This document shows, in pieces, positions 1-10,900 of a stretch of DNA of 57,189 nucleotides. Each line of letters begins with the position of its first letter. The stretch's first letter is position 1. The notes beneath the pieces are model-generated. The model was not told the DNA's origin and ran no database searches. It saw nothing but the letters and a program-made list of their open reading frames with translations. A program made the translations under genes and the position numbers. Origin of the DNA: Bacteroidia bacterium (GTDB lineage: Bacteria > Bacteroidota > Bacteroidia > Flavobacteriales_D > JAUILH01); the NCBI GenBank assembly GCA_030433115.1, contig JAUILH010000009.1:1-57189 (forward strand). Reading direction: 5' to 3'.

Positions 1-1108
1 TTAATTCATCCAAAATCCATCCATCAATTTCGTCTGCAAATTCTTCCAAATCCACATCTTCAACGTCTTCCATACCTTCACGGTAAACGTCTATTTCAAG
101 GCCCACTAATTTGCTAGCCAATTTAATATTGTGTCCGCCTTTACCAATTGCCAAAGACACTTGATCTGGCTTTAAGAATACTTCTGCTCTACCTGCATCT
201 TCTTTGATATCCACAGAAGAAATTTTTGCAGGACTCAATGCTCTTGTGATCAATAATTGAACGTTGGACGTGTAGTTAATCACATCAATGTTTTCGTTTC
301 TTAACTCACGAACGATTCCATGAATACGTGAGCCTTTCATCCCCACACAAGCACCAACCGGATCAATTCTATCATCATAGCTTTCAACGGCTACTTTCGC
401 TCTTTCTCCTGGTTCTCTTACAATATTCTTGATGGTAATTAAGCCATCGAATACTTCCGGCACCTCTAGCTCAAACAATCTTTCTAAGAATTCCGGAGCA
501 GTTCTAGACAAAATAACTACCGGTGTGTTGTTTCTCATATCTACTCGGTAAACCACAGCTCTTACGGTATCACCTTTTTTGAAGTAATCGGTAGGAATTT
601 GCTCGGCTTTTGGCATGATGAGTTCATTCCCTTCGTCGTCCAACACCAAAATTTCTCTTTTCCAGATTTGGTAAACCTCACCTGTGATGATCTCACCAAT
701 TCTTTCTTTATATTTCTTGTAGATGTTATCTTTCTCAAGCTCAAGGATTCTTGACACCAAATTTTGACGAAGAGCCAATACATTTCGCCTTCCAAAGTCC
801 ATGATCTTCATTTCTTCAGACACTTCTTCCCCAACTTCAAAATCAGGTTCAATTTTAATGGCATCTGAATATGCGATCTCGATATATGGATCCTCAACTT
901 CTCCGTCCGGAACAATCTCTTTGTTGATCCAGATTTCTAAATCTCCCTTATCTGGGTTGATGATGACATCAATATGGTCATCTGATCCAAATTTCTTTTT
1001 GAACATGCTTCTAAAAACATCCTCGAGGATTCCAAGCATGGTGGCTTTGTCAATATTCTTGAATTCTTTGAATTCACTAAACGACTCTATCAAATTTAGG
1101 TTATCCAT
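1..1108 (-). CDS. nusA: Transcription termination/antitermination factor NusA (C-terminal end outside window)
   Basis: NusA binds RNA polymerase and nascent RNA and controls pausing, termination and antitermination. I translated the minus strand from ATG at 1108. It is open to the window edge, giving 369 residues of a protein usually slightly over 400 long. The N-terminal RNAP-binding domain covers about residues 1-125, followed by an S1 domain (about 130-200, including ERIGEIITGEVYQ). KH1 follows (VGACVGMKGSRIHGIVREL, about 235-265) and then KH2 (VSLAIGKGGHNIKLASKLVG). The last visible residues are DGWILDEL. The TAA at positions 3-1 is in another frame, so the gene really continues to the left. 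It lies 26 nt downstream of rimP in the same operon, an order conserved in most bacteria, usually followed by infB. Identification is firm. Confidence 0.96.
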   Translation of the reverse strand, partial: MDNLNLIESFSEFKEFKNIDKATMLGILEDVFRSMFKKKFGSDDHIDVIINPDKGDLEIWINKEIVPDGEVEDPYIEIAYSDAIKIEPDFEVGEEVSEEMKIMDFGRRNVLALRQNLVSRILELEKDNIYKKYKERIGEIITGEVYQIWKREILVLDDEGNELIMPKAEQIPTDYFKKGDTVRAVVYRVDMRNNTPVVILSRTAPEFLERLFELEVPEVFDGLITIKNIVREPGERAKVAVESYDDRIDPVGACVGMKGSRIHGIVRELRNENIDVINYTSNVQLLITRALSPAKISSVDIKEDAGRAEVFLKPDQVSLAIGKGGHNIKLASKLVGLEIDVYREGMEDVEDVDLEEFADEIDGWILDEL

Positions 1109-1134
1109 AACACTAAGCTTTACACATATTTAGA

Positions 1135-1611
1135 TTATTTAAATGCTATTATGATCTTGGTTTCTTTAACCTGATCGTATTTAAACTGGTATTCTTTAAT
1201 TACTTTTTCTTTCTTTTTTCGGCCTTCAATTTTTTGCTTGGTTTCTGTTTTCAATTGAAATCCATCTTCATCGGCTGCCTCCAGTGTTCCTTTTAATTCG
1301 GACCCGTCGTGTGGCTTTACTTTTACCTGACGACCAATGTTTTTTTTGTATTGTCTCCACACTTTAAAACCTTCGGTAAGACCAGGAGAACTTACTTCCA
1401 AAGAAAAGTCTTCTTCTTCCCTGTCCAGATTGTGTTCAATATTTCTACTAATAGACACACATTCCTGAACAGAAATACCTCTTGTTTCATTGTCTGCTTC
1501 AACGCAAATGCGATTGGCGGCATCAATTTTAACATCAACCAAATAGCAGCCGCTGTCCAATTCCTTGATGCGTTCTTCCGCTAATTTTATGACGACTTCT
1601 TTACTAATCAT
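1135..1611 (-). CDS. rimP: Ribosome maturation factor RimP
   Basis: RimP assists maturation of the 30S ribosomal subunit. The 158-residue product has the usual family length. Its N-terminal alpha/beta domain contains the typical run DREEEDFSLEVSSPGLTEGF (about residues 64-83). The SH3-like C-terminal domain begins near VKPHDGSELKGTL and carries a basic loop (KIEGRKKKEK). The ATG at 1611 follows a hairpin and U-tract very closely (see 1618-1644). It is the first gene of rimP-nusA and has a good Bacteroidota promoter at 1673-1704. The operon context with nusA supports the assignment strongly. Confidence 0.95.
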   Translation of the reverse strand: MISKEVVIKLAEERIKELDSGCYLVDVKIDAANRICVEADNETRGISVQECVSISRNIEHNLDREEEDFSLEVSSPGLTEGFKVWRQYKKNIGRQVKVKPHDGSELKGTLEAADEDGFQLKTETKQKIEGRKKKEKVIKEYQFKYDQVKETKIIIAFK

Positions 1612-1617
1612 ATGGGC

Positions 1618-1644
1618 AAAAAATGAGGGGACTTCCGTCCCCTC
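1618..1644 (-). terminator. Terminator-like hairpin in rimP leader (possible attenuator)
   Basis: Read on the minus strand, GAGGGGAC, a GGAA loop and GTCCCCTC form a perfect 8-bp GC-rich stem at 1644-1625. After one intervening A (1624) comes a run of six T (1623-1618), then GCCCAT and the rimP ATG region at 1611. It can end transcripts arriving from the OmpA gene (stop at 1709). However, it also lies about 25 nt downstream of the expected start site of the promoter at 1673-1704, so rimP-nusA transcripts must pass it. Its tail overlaps the ribosome-binding position of rimP. Confidence 0.8.
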
Positions 1645-1672
1645 TTTACTTGTTTACTATATAATTATGTCG

Positions 1673-1704
1673 CAAATGTAGTCTTTTCTTTTGAATAATC
1701 AAAA
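1673..1704 (-). promoter_or_regulatory. Promoter of rimP-nusA
   Basis: On the minus strand TTTTG (1704-1700) is followed by exactly 19 nt and then TACATTTG (1680-1673). This matches the Bacteroidota consensus TTTG-N19-TAnnTTTG completely. The expected start site is near 1669, leaving a leader of about 57 nt that contains the hairpin at 1618-1644. The -33 element lies only a few bases past the stop codon of the upstream OmpA gene. Confidence 0.75.
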
Positions 1705-1708
1705 GCGC

Positions 1709-3949
1709 CTACTCATCAAATGAATCTGTACTGGTGTTGTTTACCTTTAGTTTGTCTGATCCGGTGGAGATTACTTTGAACTCAGTTCTTCGGTTCTTCT
1801 CGTGATCTGCCTCATCACACTTCACCCCATTTTTACAATGGTTTAATAGTTTAGATTCACCATAACCTTTACCGTAGATATTGTCCGGATTAGTGATCTT
1901 GCTTTTGATGTAAGCCGCAGAAGCTTTTGCACGTTTATCGCTCAACCATCGGTTGTAGGAATCACTACCACGAGAGTCTGTGTGTGAACCTAGTTCGACT
2001 ACCATGTTTGGATACTTGTTCATCACTTCCACAATTTTGTTCAATTCAACTTCAGCATCAGGACGAATCTTGTATTTATTCAAATCGAAATTAATCGGGT
2101 TGATTTGAACCAATTCAGAGATGTCTTTCACCTCAACTTCCATAGCCAAATCTATGGTTCCATGAACATCATATTGACCTTCCTTGTCAAATTCCGTATT
2201 GTAGGTCACAGTTCTTGGAAAGTAGCCTTCTTTTTGCAAAATGATTTGGTAAGACCCTCTGTCATTCAGTTTCTTGTCGGCCAATGGACGTCTGTAATCT
2301 CCCGTAGCTGGTGTAGTGAAAGTTTCTTCTTTTCCAGTCATGTTATCCACGATGGTCATAGTAACCCCTTCCAAAGGATCCCCTGTTTTCTTGTCGGTAA
2401 CCAAAGCATATAATGATAACCCCGGATCTTTTTCGAGTACCAAATCAGCTACTACTACTTCTTCATCTGTGGCTGTACTGGCAGTATTGTCTCCATCAAA
2501 GTATTTTTCTTTGGTACCTGCCAATGTCCAGTCTTTATCCGCTGGCACACTGAATTCGTAGGTACCATCTTCATCTGTTGTGATGGTTTCTACTTCATTT
2601 CCTTCAGCATCCTTCAAAACAACCTGGGCTCCTGCCAGAATATTGCCTTTTTTGTCTTTTGTAACACCTTTTAGGGTCTTTCCAAAAGTGAAAGGTTTGG
2701 TCATTTTAAAGGAAAAAATGTCATCATCTCCTTTTCCTTCTCCTCTATTGGAAGAAAAATAGCCGTTTTCCATGTTCTGATCTATGATGAAAGCAAAGTC
2801 ATCTTTTTCGCCATTGATAGGATATCCCACATTTTTGACTTTTGACAATTTGCCATCCTTCTTAAGCTGAACAACAAATACGTCTAGTCCTCCTAATCCG
2901 ACATGACCATCTGAAGCAAAAAACAACAAACCTTCTTTATGAATGAATGGAAACATTTCATTGCCTTCTGTATTAATTGTTTCGCCCATATTTTTGGCGT
3001 CACCCCAGGTTCCATCAGAGTTCTTCTCTGCCATATAAATATCAACGCCTCCTTTACCTCCGGGCATGTCTGAAGAGAAATAAAGTGTATTGCCATCTGC
3101 GCTCAAAGCGGCATGTCCCACACTGTATTCATCGTTATTGTATGGCAATGGTTGTGCCTCACTCCATTTACCTTCTGCATCAAGAGAGGATTCGAATAGT
3201 TGCAGTTTGACAACACCTTCAGAGCTCTTACCGCCATAGTTATTTCTTGTAAAAATCATGTAATTACCATCCTGACTAAAGACCGCTGGTCCTTCATGGT
3301 ACTTTGCGTTGAGTTTTTTACTGAGTTGAGTAGGGTTGCTTAACTCATTGTCACTCGCCTTGTCTGCCACATATAAATCGAGGAATGGTAATTTATTCCA
3401 GTTCCATTTTCTTCTAATGGACTTCACTCCCTCTCTTGAAGATGCAAAAACAACTTGATTCTTGTAGAAAGTGGCACCAAAATCTTCTTGTTCTGAATTG
3501 ATGGACAAGTCCAGAACGTTGGTAAAACGTCCTTCATCCTTTTTGAGTTTTTCGTAGGCACCCAAATTGTTGTGATACTTTACTCCCCGACTATCTGTTG
3601 ATTCAGCTTCATGAAACTTCTCCATCCAAACGTCTGCTTGTTTGTGCTTTCCGTTCATTTTAAGCACTTCTGCGTACATAAACAGGTCTTCCGGACCATT
3701 GTCTGTAGCTCCGGCAACTACTGAGTACATTTCTTCAGCCTTCTCTGTATTGCCAGTGCGGCGGTAGCTTTCAGCTAAATTCCGAGTACCTTCAGTGCTT
3801 AAGCCGTCTATTTCCTCATAGCGCTCGATGGCTTTGTAGTAAGAATATCTTTCAAAATACTTTTCAGCTTTCAATTCCTTTGGTGACTTCTGACCAATTG
3901 CGGTCATAACCGTCATCAATGTTACAATACTTAATAGTGTCTTTTTCAT
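1709..3949 (-). CDS. TPR-PD40-OmpA family protein of the T9SS adhesin operon (PorE-like architecture)
   Basis: A 746-residue exported protein with an N-terminal signal peptide ending near AIGQ. TPR-like helices cover about residues 25-125 (KYFERYSYYKAIERYEEIDG). A PD40/WD40-like beta-propeller follows (about 150-420, repeats such as GNTLYFSSDMPGGKGGVDIY). Then come one or two carboxypeptidase-regulatory-like domains (about 430-610) and a C-terminal OmpA peptidoglycan-binding domain (about 620-735, ELGSHTDSRGSDSYNRWLSDKR and NRRTEFKV). The same order occurs in PorE of Porphyromonas and in OmpA proteins next to SprF genes. It lies 20 nt behind a PorP/SprF gene, downstream of the giant adhesin. 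Inference: it anchors the secretion or adhesin complex to peptidoglycan. Orthology to PorE itself is not shown. Confidence 0.85.
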   Translation of the reverse strand: MKKTLLSIVTLMTVMTAIGQKSPKELKAEKYFERYSYYKAIERYEEIDGLSTEGTRNLAESYRRTGNTEKAEEMYSVVAGATDNGPEDLFMYAEVLKMNGKHKQADVWMEKFHEAESTDSRGVKYHNNLGAYEKLKKDEGRFTNVLDLSINSEQEDFGATFYKNQVVFASSREGVKSIRRKWNWNKLPFLDLYVADKASDNELSNPTQLSKKLNAKYHEGPAVFSQDGNYMIFTRNNYGGKSSEGVVKLQLFESSLDAEGKWSEAQPLPYNNDEYSVGHAALSADGNTLYFSSDMPGGKGGVDIYMAEKNSDGTWGDAKNMGETINTEGNEMFPFIHKEGLLFFASDGHVGLGGLDVFVVQLKKDGKLSKVKNVGYPINGEKDDFAFIIDQNMENGYFSSNRGEGKGDDDIFSFKMTKPFTFGKTLKGVTKDKKGNILAGAQVVLKDAEGNEVETITTDEDGTYEFSVPADKDWTLAGTKEKYFDGDNTASTATDEEVVVADLVLEKDPGLSLYALVTDKKTGDPLEGVTMTIVDNMTGKEETFTTPATGDYRRPLADKKLNDRGSYQIILQKEGYFPRTVTYNTEFDKEGQYDVHGTIDLAMEVEVKDISELVQINPINFDLNKYKIRPDAEVELNKIVEVMNKYPNMVVELGSHTDSRGSDSYNRWLSDKRAKASAAYIKSKITNPDNIYGKGYGESKLLNHCKNGVKCDEADHEKNRRTEFKVISTGSDKLKVNNTSTDSFDE

Positions 3950-3969
3950 CGCAATAATCTTTGACAGTC

Positions 3970-4899
3970 TTAGAAATATCTTGGTGATCTGATTTTTTGT
4001 TTTTCGTTGTGGAAGAAATCATATCTCAGCATGATTTCATGGGACCCCCCATTGTATTTGAAGGTGGTATTGGTATAACTCCAATCGAAACTGTAGCTCG
4101 CTGCCAGGGCATCAGTAAATTGATAGCCTAAAAGTGCACCTAGGGCATCTCCAGTTCTGAACATTGGACCGGTCCACAATTTGTCGTTGATCAACAACAA
4201 TGCTGTTAAATCTGCTTCAATGGGTGCACCGGCAGTAACCTTGATGAAAGTAGTTGGTTTCAATTTGAGGTTTTTGTTCAAATCGAAGACAGCCCCACCA
4301 ATTAAGAAATAGTGTCTCTTTTCTCCCGCTATGTCTGTTCCTCCGGTTGTGGTATTGGATTTAAAATCGTTTTCCATCAGTTTTGGTGTACTCAAACCAA
4401 CATACCATCTATCTTCATAGTAGTATGCTCCAAATCCAAAGTTGGGAAGCAATTGACTTTCGATATTGTTGGCAAAGGCATTGTCTCCGCCCTGATCCAA
4501 TTCAAGTGTGCTTAAGTTTCCGGACATGAGGTTAACGCCTCCTTTTAATCCAAAGCTTAACTTACCCTTATCGCTTACCTGAAACTTGTAGGCAAAATCT
4601 GCATAGAAGCTTGTGGTATTAATGGGGCCGATTTTATCATTGATAATACTCAATCCTACTCCCAGTTGATCGTTGAAAATGGGCGTATGTCCTGTCAATG
4701 TTTGTGTGACCGGGGCTCCTTCAAAACCAACCCACTGGCTACGGTGTAGCCCCGTGATGGTTAATGCATCTCTGGTCCCCGCGTAAGCTGGGTTAATTGC
4801 TTGCGTATTGAACATATAGTGGGTGAACATGGCATCTTGCTGCGCAAATCCACACATTCCTATCAATCCAAAACTGAGTGTCATTAAAATTTTCTTCAT
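3970..4899 (-). CDS. PorP/SprF family type IX secretion outer-membrane protein
   Basis: A predicted 309-residue outer-membrane beta-barrel. I start at ATG 4899, which gives MKKILMTLSFGLIGMCGFAQ, a clean signal peptide; the longer frame from 4941 would read through the intergenic palindrome. The family signature follows directly: YMFNTQAINPAYAGTRD, then RSQWVGFEGAP and a barrel ending in a strand rich in aromatic residues. In Flavobacterium, SprF is needed to secrete the SprB adhesin, and type B (CHU_C) substrates generally need a partner PorP/SprF protein. This gene directly follows the giant CHU_C protein, so it is probably its dedicated partner. Confidence 0.9.
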   Translation of the reverse strand: MKKILMTLSFGLIGMCGFAQQDAMFTHYMFNTQAINPAYAGTRDALTITGLHRSQWVGFEGAPVTQTLTGHTPIFNDQLGVGLSIINDKIGPINTTSFYADFAYKFQVSDKGKLSFGLKGGVNLMSGNLSTLELDQGGDNAFANNIESQLLPNFGFGAYYYEDRWYVGLSTPKLMENDFKSNTTTGGTDIAGEKRHYFLIGGAVFDLNKNLKLKPTTFIKVTAGAPIEADLTALLLINDKLWTGPMFRTGDALGALLGYQFTDALAASYSFDWSYTNTTFKYNGGSHEIMLRYDFFHNEKQKIRSPRYF

Positions 4900-4915
4900 G
4901 ACTATCTGATTTAAC

Positions 4916-4939
4916 GGAAGAGGAAGTACTTCCTCTTCC
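4916..4939. promoter_or_regulatory. Perfect 24-nt palindrome between adhesin and porP genes
   Basis: GGAAGAGGAAGT (4916-4927) is followed at once by its exact reverse complement (4928-4939). The palindrome sits in the 49-nt gap between the adhesin stop (4949) and the PorP start (4899). The minus-strand flank is GTTAAATCAG, not a T-run, so it does not look like a simple intrinsic terminator. Possible roles are an mRNA-stabilising or processing hairpin that sets different amounts of adhesin and PorP message, or a dimer-protein operator. Confidence 0.6.
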
Positions 4940-4948
4940 ATTGTTATT

Positions 4949-7900
4949 TTATCTAGTTAAATAAATGTATCCTTTGATGACTTGTTCTCCATCAGGACCT
5001 TCTTTACCAAGATCGATGATATAGAAGTAAGTGGCTACAGGCAACTGATCTCCAAGGCTGACTCCGAACTGGTTGGTTCCATCCCAATCGTTCTCGTAAC
5101 CAGTATTGCTTTCAAAGACCTTGTTACCCCATCTATTCACAATAGTGATCTTATTGTCTGGGTAATCTTGTAAGCCTGAGATTACAAAGAAGTCGTTGAC
5201 ACCATCGCCATTTGGTGAGAATCCTTCAGGAATGAAAAGTCCTTCTTCATAGATCTCTCTCCAATCTAGTTCAGCCGTATTAGGTGCATTTGTATTTGGG
5301 AAGTCCGCTGGCAATGTACCACCATTGGTTGCTCCACCGTTATCGGTTGCGGATGTTCCATCTACGTCAAAGGCATCATCTAATCCATCGTTATCTGAAT
5401 CGTTTCCGGAAGGCACTGTATCAGCAACACCGTCTCCATCCGTATCCCATCCTTCTACCAGGTCAGGTCTACCATCATTGTCTGAATCCAGGTCAAGGTA
5501 ATCTGGTGTTCCGTCTCCATCTGTATCTTCCGAACCAATTGCACCAGATCCTTCATAGACATCATCAATACCGTTTCCATTAGCATCTGTGCCTCCTGGA
5601 GCAGTGTATCCGCTACTAGACTGACCTTCGATATTGTCTACAATACCATCATCATCTGAGTCGATATCTATGTAGTTAGGTCTGCCTGATCCATCTGTGT
5701 CTGGAGTTGGAAGTGGGTTGACTTCAATGTCATCATCCCACCCATTGCCATTTGTATCGGTTTGGTTATCCACCATGCCATCGCCATCGGCATCCTGTCC
5801 GCCAGCTTCAACAATATCTACAATACCGTCGTTGTCTGAATCCAGGTCAAGTACATCCTTGATGCCATCGCCATCCGTATCTGAATCCGGACTAGGTGTT
5901 CCAGGACCGTCTCCAGGTGTTGTAGTAGAGTTGTCATCAGGATCAACCACATCTGCCAAACCGTCACCGTCTGCGTCCGGAGCAGTTCCGGTACCAATCA
6001 TACCATCGCCATCAGGGTCAACACTAGTATCTCCATCATTAGACTCAACCACATCAGGAATGCCATCGTTATCTGAATCCAAATCCAGGTAATCCTTAAT
6101 GCCATCATTGTCTGTATCAGGGTTAGGATATGGTGTTCCTGTTCCGTCTCCAGAACCAGGCACGTTGTTATCGTCCGTGTCTACACCATCATCAAATCCA
6201 TCGCCGTCGTTATCAGTAAAGTTGTCAACGACACCATCACCATCTGCATCCTGTCCACCAGCTTCAATGATATCAGGAATGCCATCGTTGTCTGAATCCA
6301 AATCAACCACATCATTCACACCATCTCCGTCGGTATCAGGGTTTGGCAGTGGGTTTGTGGATGTGTTGTCATCCATTCCGTCACCATCCGTATCTGTGAA
6401 ACCGTCGATGATACCGTCACCGTCTGCATCCTGCCCACCAGCTTCAATAACATCCGGAATACCATCGTTATCTGAATCCAGGTCTAATGAATCCGGAATG
6501 CCATCACCATCTGAATCACCTGAACCTTCAACGATATCTGGAATGCCATCGTTATCGTCATCTAAATCGATATCATCTACAATGCCATCGCCGTCTGTAT
6601 CAATGAATACTTCTCTCCAATCCTGATCACCAATACCTGGTACATCCAAATCCGGGAAGTCTGTTGGTAAAGTACCGTTGTTTGTTGGACCACCGGTATC
6701 AGTAGTAGAGGTTCCGTCCACATCAAAGGCATCATCCAATCCATCTCCATCAGAATCGTTACCACTTGGTGTTGTATCGGCTGTACCGTCATTATCGGTA
6801 TCCCATCCTTCAAGCAAATCTGGATCTCCATCATCATCTGAATCTAAATCAAGGTAATCTGGTGTTCCATCTGAGTCTGTGTCTTCAGGAACGATTGCTC
6901 CAGCACCTTCATAAGCATCATCCAATCCGTTTCCGTTGGCATCATTTCCACTTGGCGCTGTATAACCTGAGGTAGACTGACCCTCAATATTATCGACAAT
7001 ACCATCGTCATCTGCATCTATATCCAGGTGATCTGGTAGACCAGTGCCATCTGTATTTGGCGTTGGGTATGGGTTGGCTTCAACATTATCATCCCAACCA
7101 TTGCTATTTCCATCCGTTTGACCGTCGACCATACCGTCGCCATCTGCATCCTGTCCACCTGCTTCAATAATGTCTGCAATACCATCGTTATCAGCATCCA
7201 GATCAAGAGCATCTTTGATACCGTCGCCGTCTGTATCTGAATCCGGGCTTGGCGTGCCAGGACCATCATTTGGTGTTGGTGTGGTATTATCGTCTGGGTC
7301 AACCACATCAGCTAAGCCGTCGCCATCTGTATCGGGGTTACCAGCCGAACCTACCGGGCCGTTTCCAATCATGCCATCACCGTCAGGGTCTACACTTGTG
7401 TCTCCATCGTTAGATTCCACTACATCCGGAATACCGTCATTGTCTGAATCTAAATCAAGGTTATCGTTTATGCCATCGCCATCCGTATCAGGGTTTGGTA
7501 AAGATGTACCTGTTCCATCTCCCGGTGCAGGTGTTGTGTTGTCGTCGGTATCCACGTTGTCGTTGAAACCATCGCCATCTGCATCTACATAACCGTCCAA
7601 AATACCATCTCCATCTGCATCTGTTCCACCTGCTTCAATGGTATCTGGAATACCATCATTATCTGAGTCCAAATCAACCACATCATTCACACCATCACCA
7701 TCTGTATCAGGATTTGGCAGTGGGTTTGTGGATGTGTTGTCATCCAATCCGTCACCATCAGTATCTGTGAAACCATCTATAATACCATCACCGTCCGCAT
7801 CCTGGCCACCAGCTTCAATAACATCCGGAATACCATCATTATCTGAATCCAAATCAAGGTAATCCGGAATGCCATCGCCATCTGAATCTCCAGTACCTTC

Positions 7901-10900
7901 AACGATATCTGGAATACCATCATTATCGTCATCTAAATCTACTGAATCATCAATGCCATCGCCATCTGAATCAGCCTCTCTAAAGTCAAGATTACCTACT
8001 CCCGGGTTATCTTGATCTGCAATAGATCCGTCCATAGGCAATTGTCCGCCATTATTGGCTCCACCTGCGTCTGTAGTAGATGTTCCATCTATGTCATAAG
8101 CATCATCTAGTCCATCACCGTCTGAATCGTTTCCGGAAGGGGCAGTATCCGGCACACCATCACCATTAAAATCATGTCCTTCGATGGCATCTGGTTCTCC
8201 ATCGTTATCAGAATCAAGGTCTGTATAATCTGGGTTTCCATCTGTATCATGGTCATAAGGATTGATCGCTCCAGTTCCTTCATAGGCATCATCTACACCA
8301 TTGTTATTGGCGTCATTACCAGAAGGCGCAACATATCCACCAGTAGATTGACCTTCAATGTTATCTGTAATGCCATCATCGTCAGAATCGATATCAATGT
8401 AGTTTGGCAATCCGGTTCCGTCTGTATTTGGGGTTGGATACGGGTTGGCTTCTACGTTGTCATCCCATCCGTTACTATTTCCATCGATTTGACCGTCGAC
8501 CATTCCATTTCCATCAGCATCCGATCCGCCAGCTTCAATAATATCCATGATGCCATCGTTGTCTGAATCCAGATCAAGCATGTCATTAATGCCATCGTTG
8601 TCATTGTCATTATTTGGACTTGGTGTTCCAGGTCCGTCCAATGGTGCTGGAGTAGTGTTATCGTCCGGGTCAACCACATCAGCTAAGCCGTCACCATCTG
8701 CGTCAGGGTTACCAGCAGAACCTACCGGGCCGTTTCCAATCATGCCATCACCATCAGGGTCTACACTTGTATCTCCATCATTAGACTCCACAACATCTGG
8801 AATACCATCATTGTCTGAATCTAAGTCAAGATAATCGTTGATACCATCATTATCTGTATCCGGATTAGGATGTGGTGTACCTGAGCCATCACCACTTCCC
8901 GGAATCGTATTATCATCTGTATCAATGTTATCAGAGAAGCCGTCTCCGTCATTATCCGTGTAGCCGTCCACAATTCCATCGCCATCTGCATCTTGTCCAC
9001 CAGCCTCAGTTACATCCGGAATGCCATCGTTATCTGAATCTAAATCAACCACATCATTCACACCATCACCATCGCTGTCAGGATTTGGTAGTGGGTTGGT
9101 TGCTGTATTATCATCCATTCCATCGCCGTTGGTATCTGTGAATCCATCAATCACACCATCGCCATCAGCATCTTGCCCACCGGCTTCAACTACATCTGGA
9201 ATACCATCGTTATCTGAATCCAGGTCTAAGGAATCAGGAATGCCATCACCATCCGAATCGCCAGTTCCTTCTACGATATCAGGAATACCATCGTTGTCAT
9301 CATCATCATCCACACTGTCGTTGATACCATCACCATCCGTGTCGCAATTAGTTAAAATTGTTACGACCACATCTGCGGTTGCATTTGGACACGCACCAGT
9401 TCCTGTAACGGTGTAGGTGTAGGTCCCTGCTGACATAGTCGCTGGATCAAACGTACCTTGATCTCCTCCACCCAAAGTGCTTGGACCAGTCCAGGTACCT
9501 CCTGCATCCGGAGTACCTCCTAATAGAGTTATCAGGTCAATGGCAGGGTCATTATTACAAATTGACAATGGACCGTTTGTACCAGCATTTGCTGCCGTGC
9601 TCAAAGTCACCACAACGTCTGCACTTACGGCAGGGCATGGTCCTGAAGCGGCAATTGTGTATGTATAGGTTCCGGCAGTCATGGTGGCTGGATCAAAAGT
9701 TCCTAAGTTTCCTCCGGTTAAAGTCGATGGTCCTGACCAAGTTCCAGTTGCGTCAGGTGACCCACCCAATGAGGCAAACAAATCAGCTGTGGCATCTGAG
9801 GTACAGAAATCTGCCGTACCATTGGAGCCTGCGTCTCCGCCATTTGTTACACTTACAACTACATCTGCACTTACAGTAGGACATGCGCCTGAAGCGGCAA
9901 TTGTGTATGTATAGGTTCCAGCAGTCATGGTAGCTGGATCAAAAGTTCCTAAGTTTCCTCCAGTCAAAGTGGATGGGCCTGACCATGTTCCTGTAGCATC
10001 CGGCGTACCTCCCAATGAGGCGAATAAGTTAGCTGAAGCGTCTGAGGTACAGAAATCTGCTGTACCATTTGAACCAGCATCTCCTGCAGTAGTTACAGTC
10101 ACAACAACGTCCGCACTTACAGCAGGACAAACACCATTTGCAGCAATTGTGTAGGTATAGGTTCCGGCAGTCATAGTGGCTGGATCAAAAGTTCCTAAGT
10201 TACCACCTGTTAAAGTGGATGGTCCTGACCAAGTTCCAGTTGCATCAGGTGATCCGCCCAATGAGGCGAATAAGTTAGTCGGAGCATCATTTGAGCAGAA
10301 ATCGGCTGTGCCATTTGAACCTGCATCACCGGCAGTGGTCAACGTGACAACAACATCTGCGCTTACGGCTGGACATGCACCTGAAGCGGCAATTGTATAC
10401 GTATAAGTTCCTGCTGCCATAGTCGCTGGATCAAAAGTTCCAGCATCTCCACCAGTCAGCGTACTTGGGCCTGACCAAGTTCCTCCATTATCAGGAGTGC
10501 CTCCTAAAGCAGTGAATAAGTCTGTAGAGGCATCTGAAGTACAGAAATCTGCTGTACCATTAGAGCCTGCATCACCTGCAGTAGTCACAGTTACCACAAC
10601 ATCTGCTGTTGCATTTGGACATGCACCTCCACCAACTACAGTGTAAGTGTAGGTTCCTGCAGTCATGGTAGCTGGATCAAAAGTTCCTAAGTTACCTCCG
10701 GTTAAAGTAGAAGGACCTGACCAAGTTCCAGTTGCATCTGGCGTACCTCCCAATGAGGCAAATAAATTAGCTGAAGCATCATCTGAGCAAAAATCGGCTG
10801 TGCCATTGGTTCCGGCATTAGGTCCAACAGTTAATGTAACGACGACATCTGCACTTACTGCGGGACATGCACCTGAAGCAGCAATTGTATAAGTGTAAGT

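Noticed and set aside
1..3. TAA on the minus strand at the very window edge as the nusA stop
   Set aside because: It is in another frame. From ATG 1108 the last complete codon is 4-2 (Leu) and base 1 opens the next codon, so nusA continues outside.
4900..4941. Longer PorP start at 4941
   Set aside because: It would translate the palindrome and place 14 polar residues before a canonical signal peptide; ATG 4899 is better.
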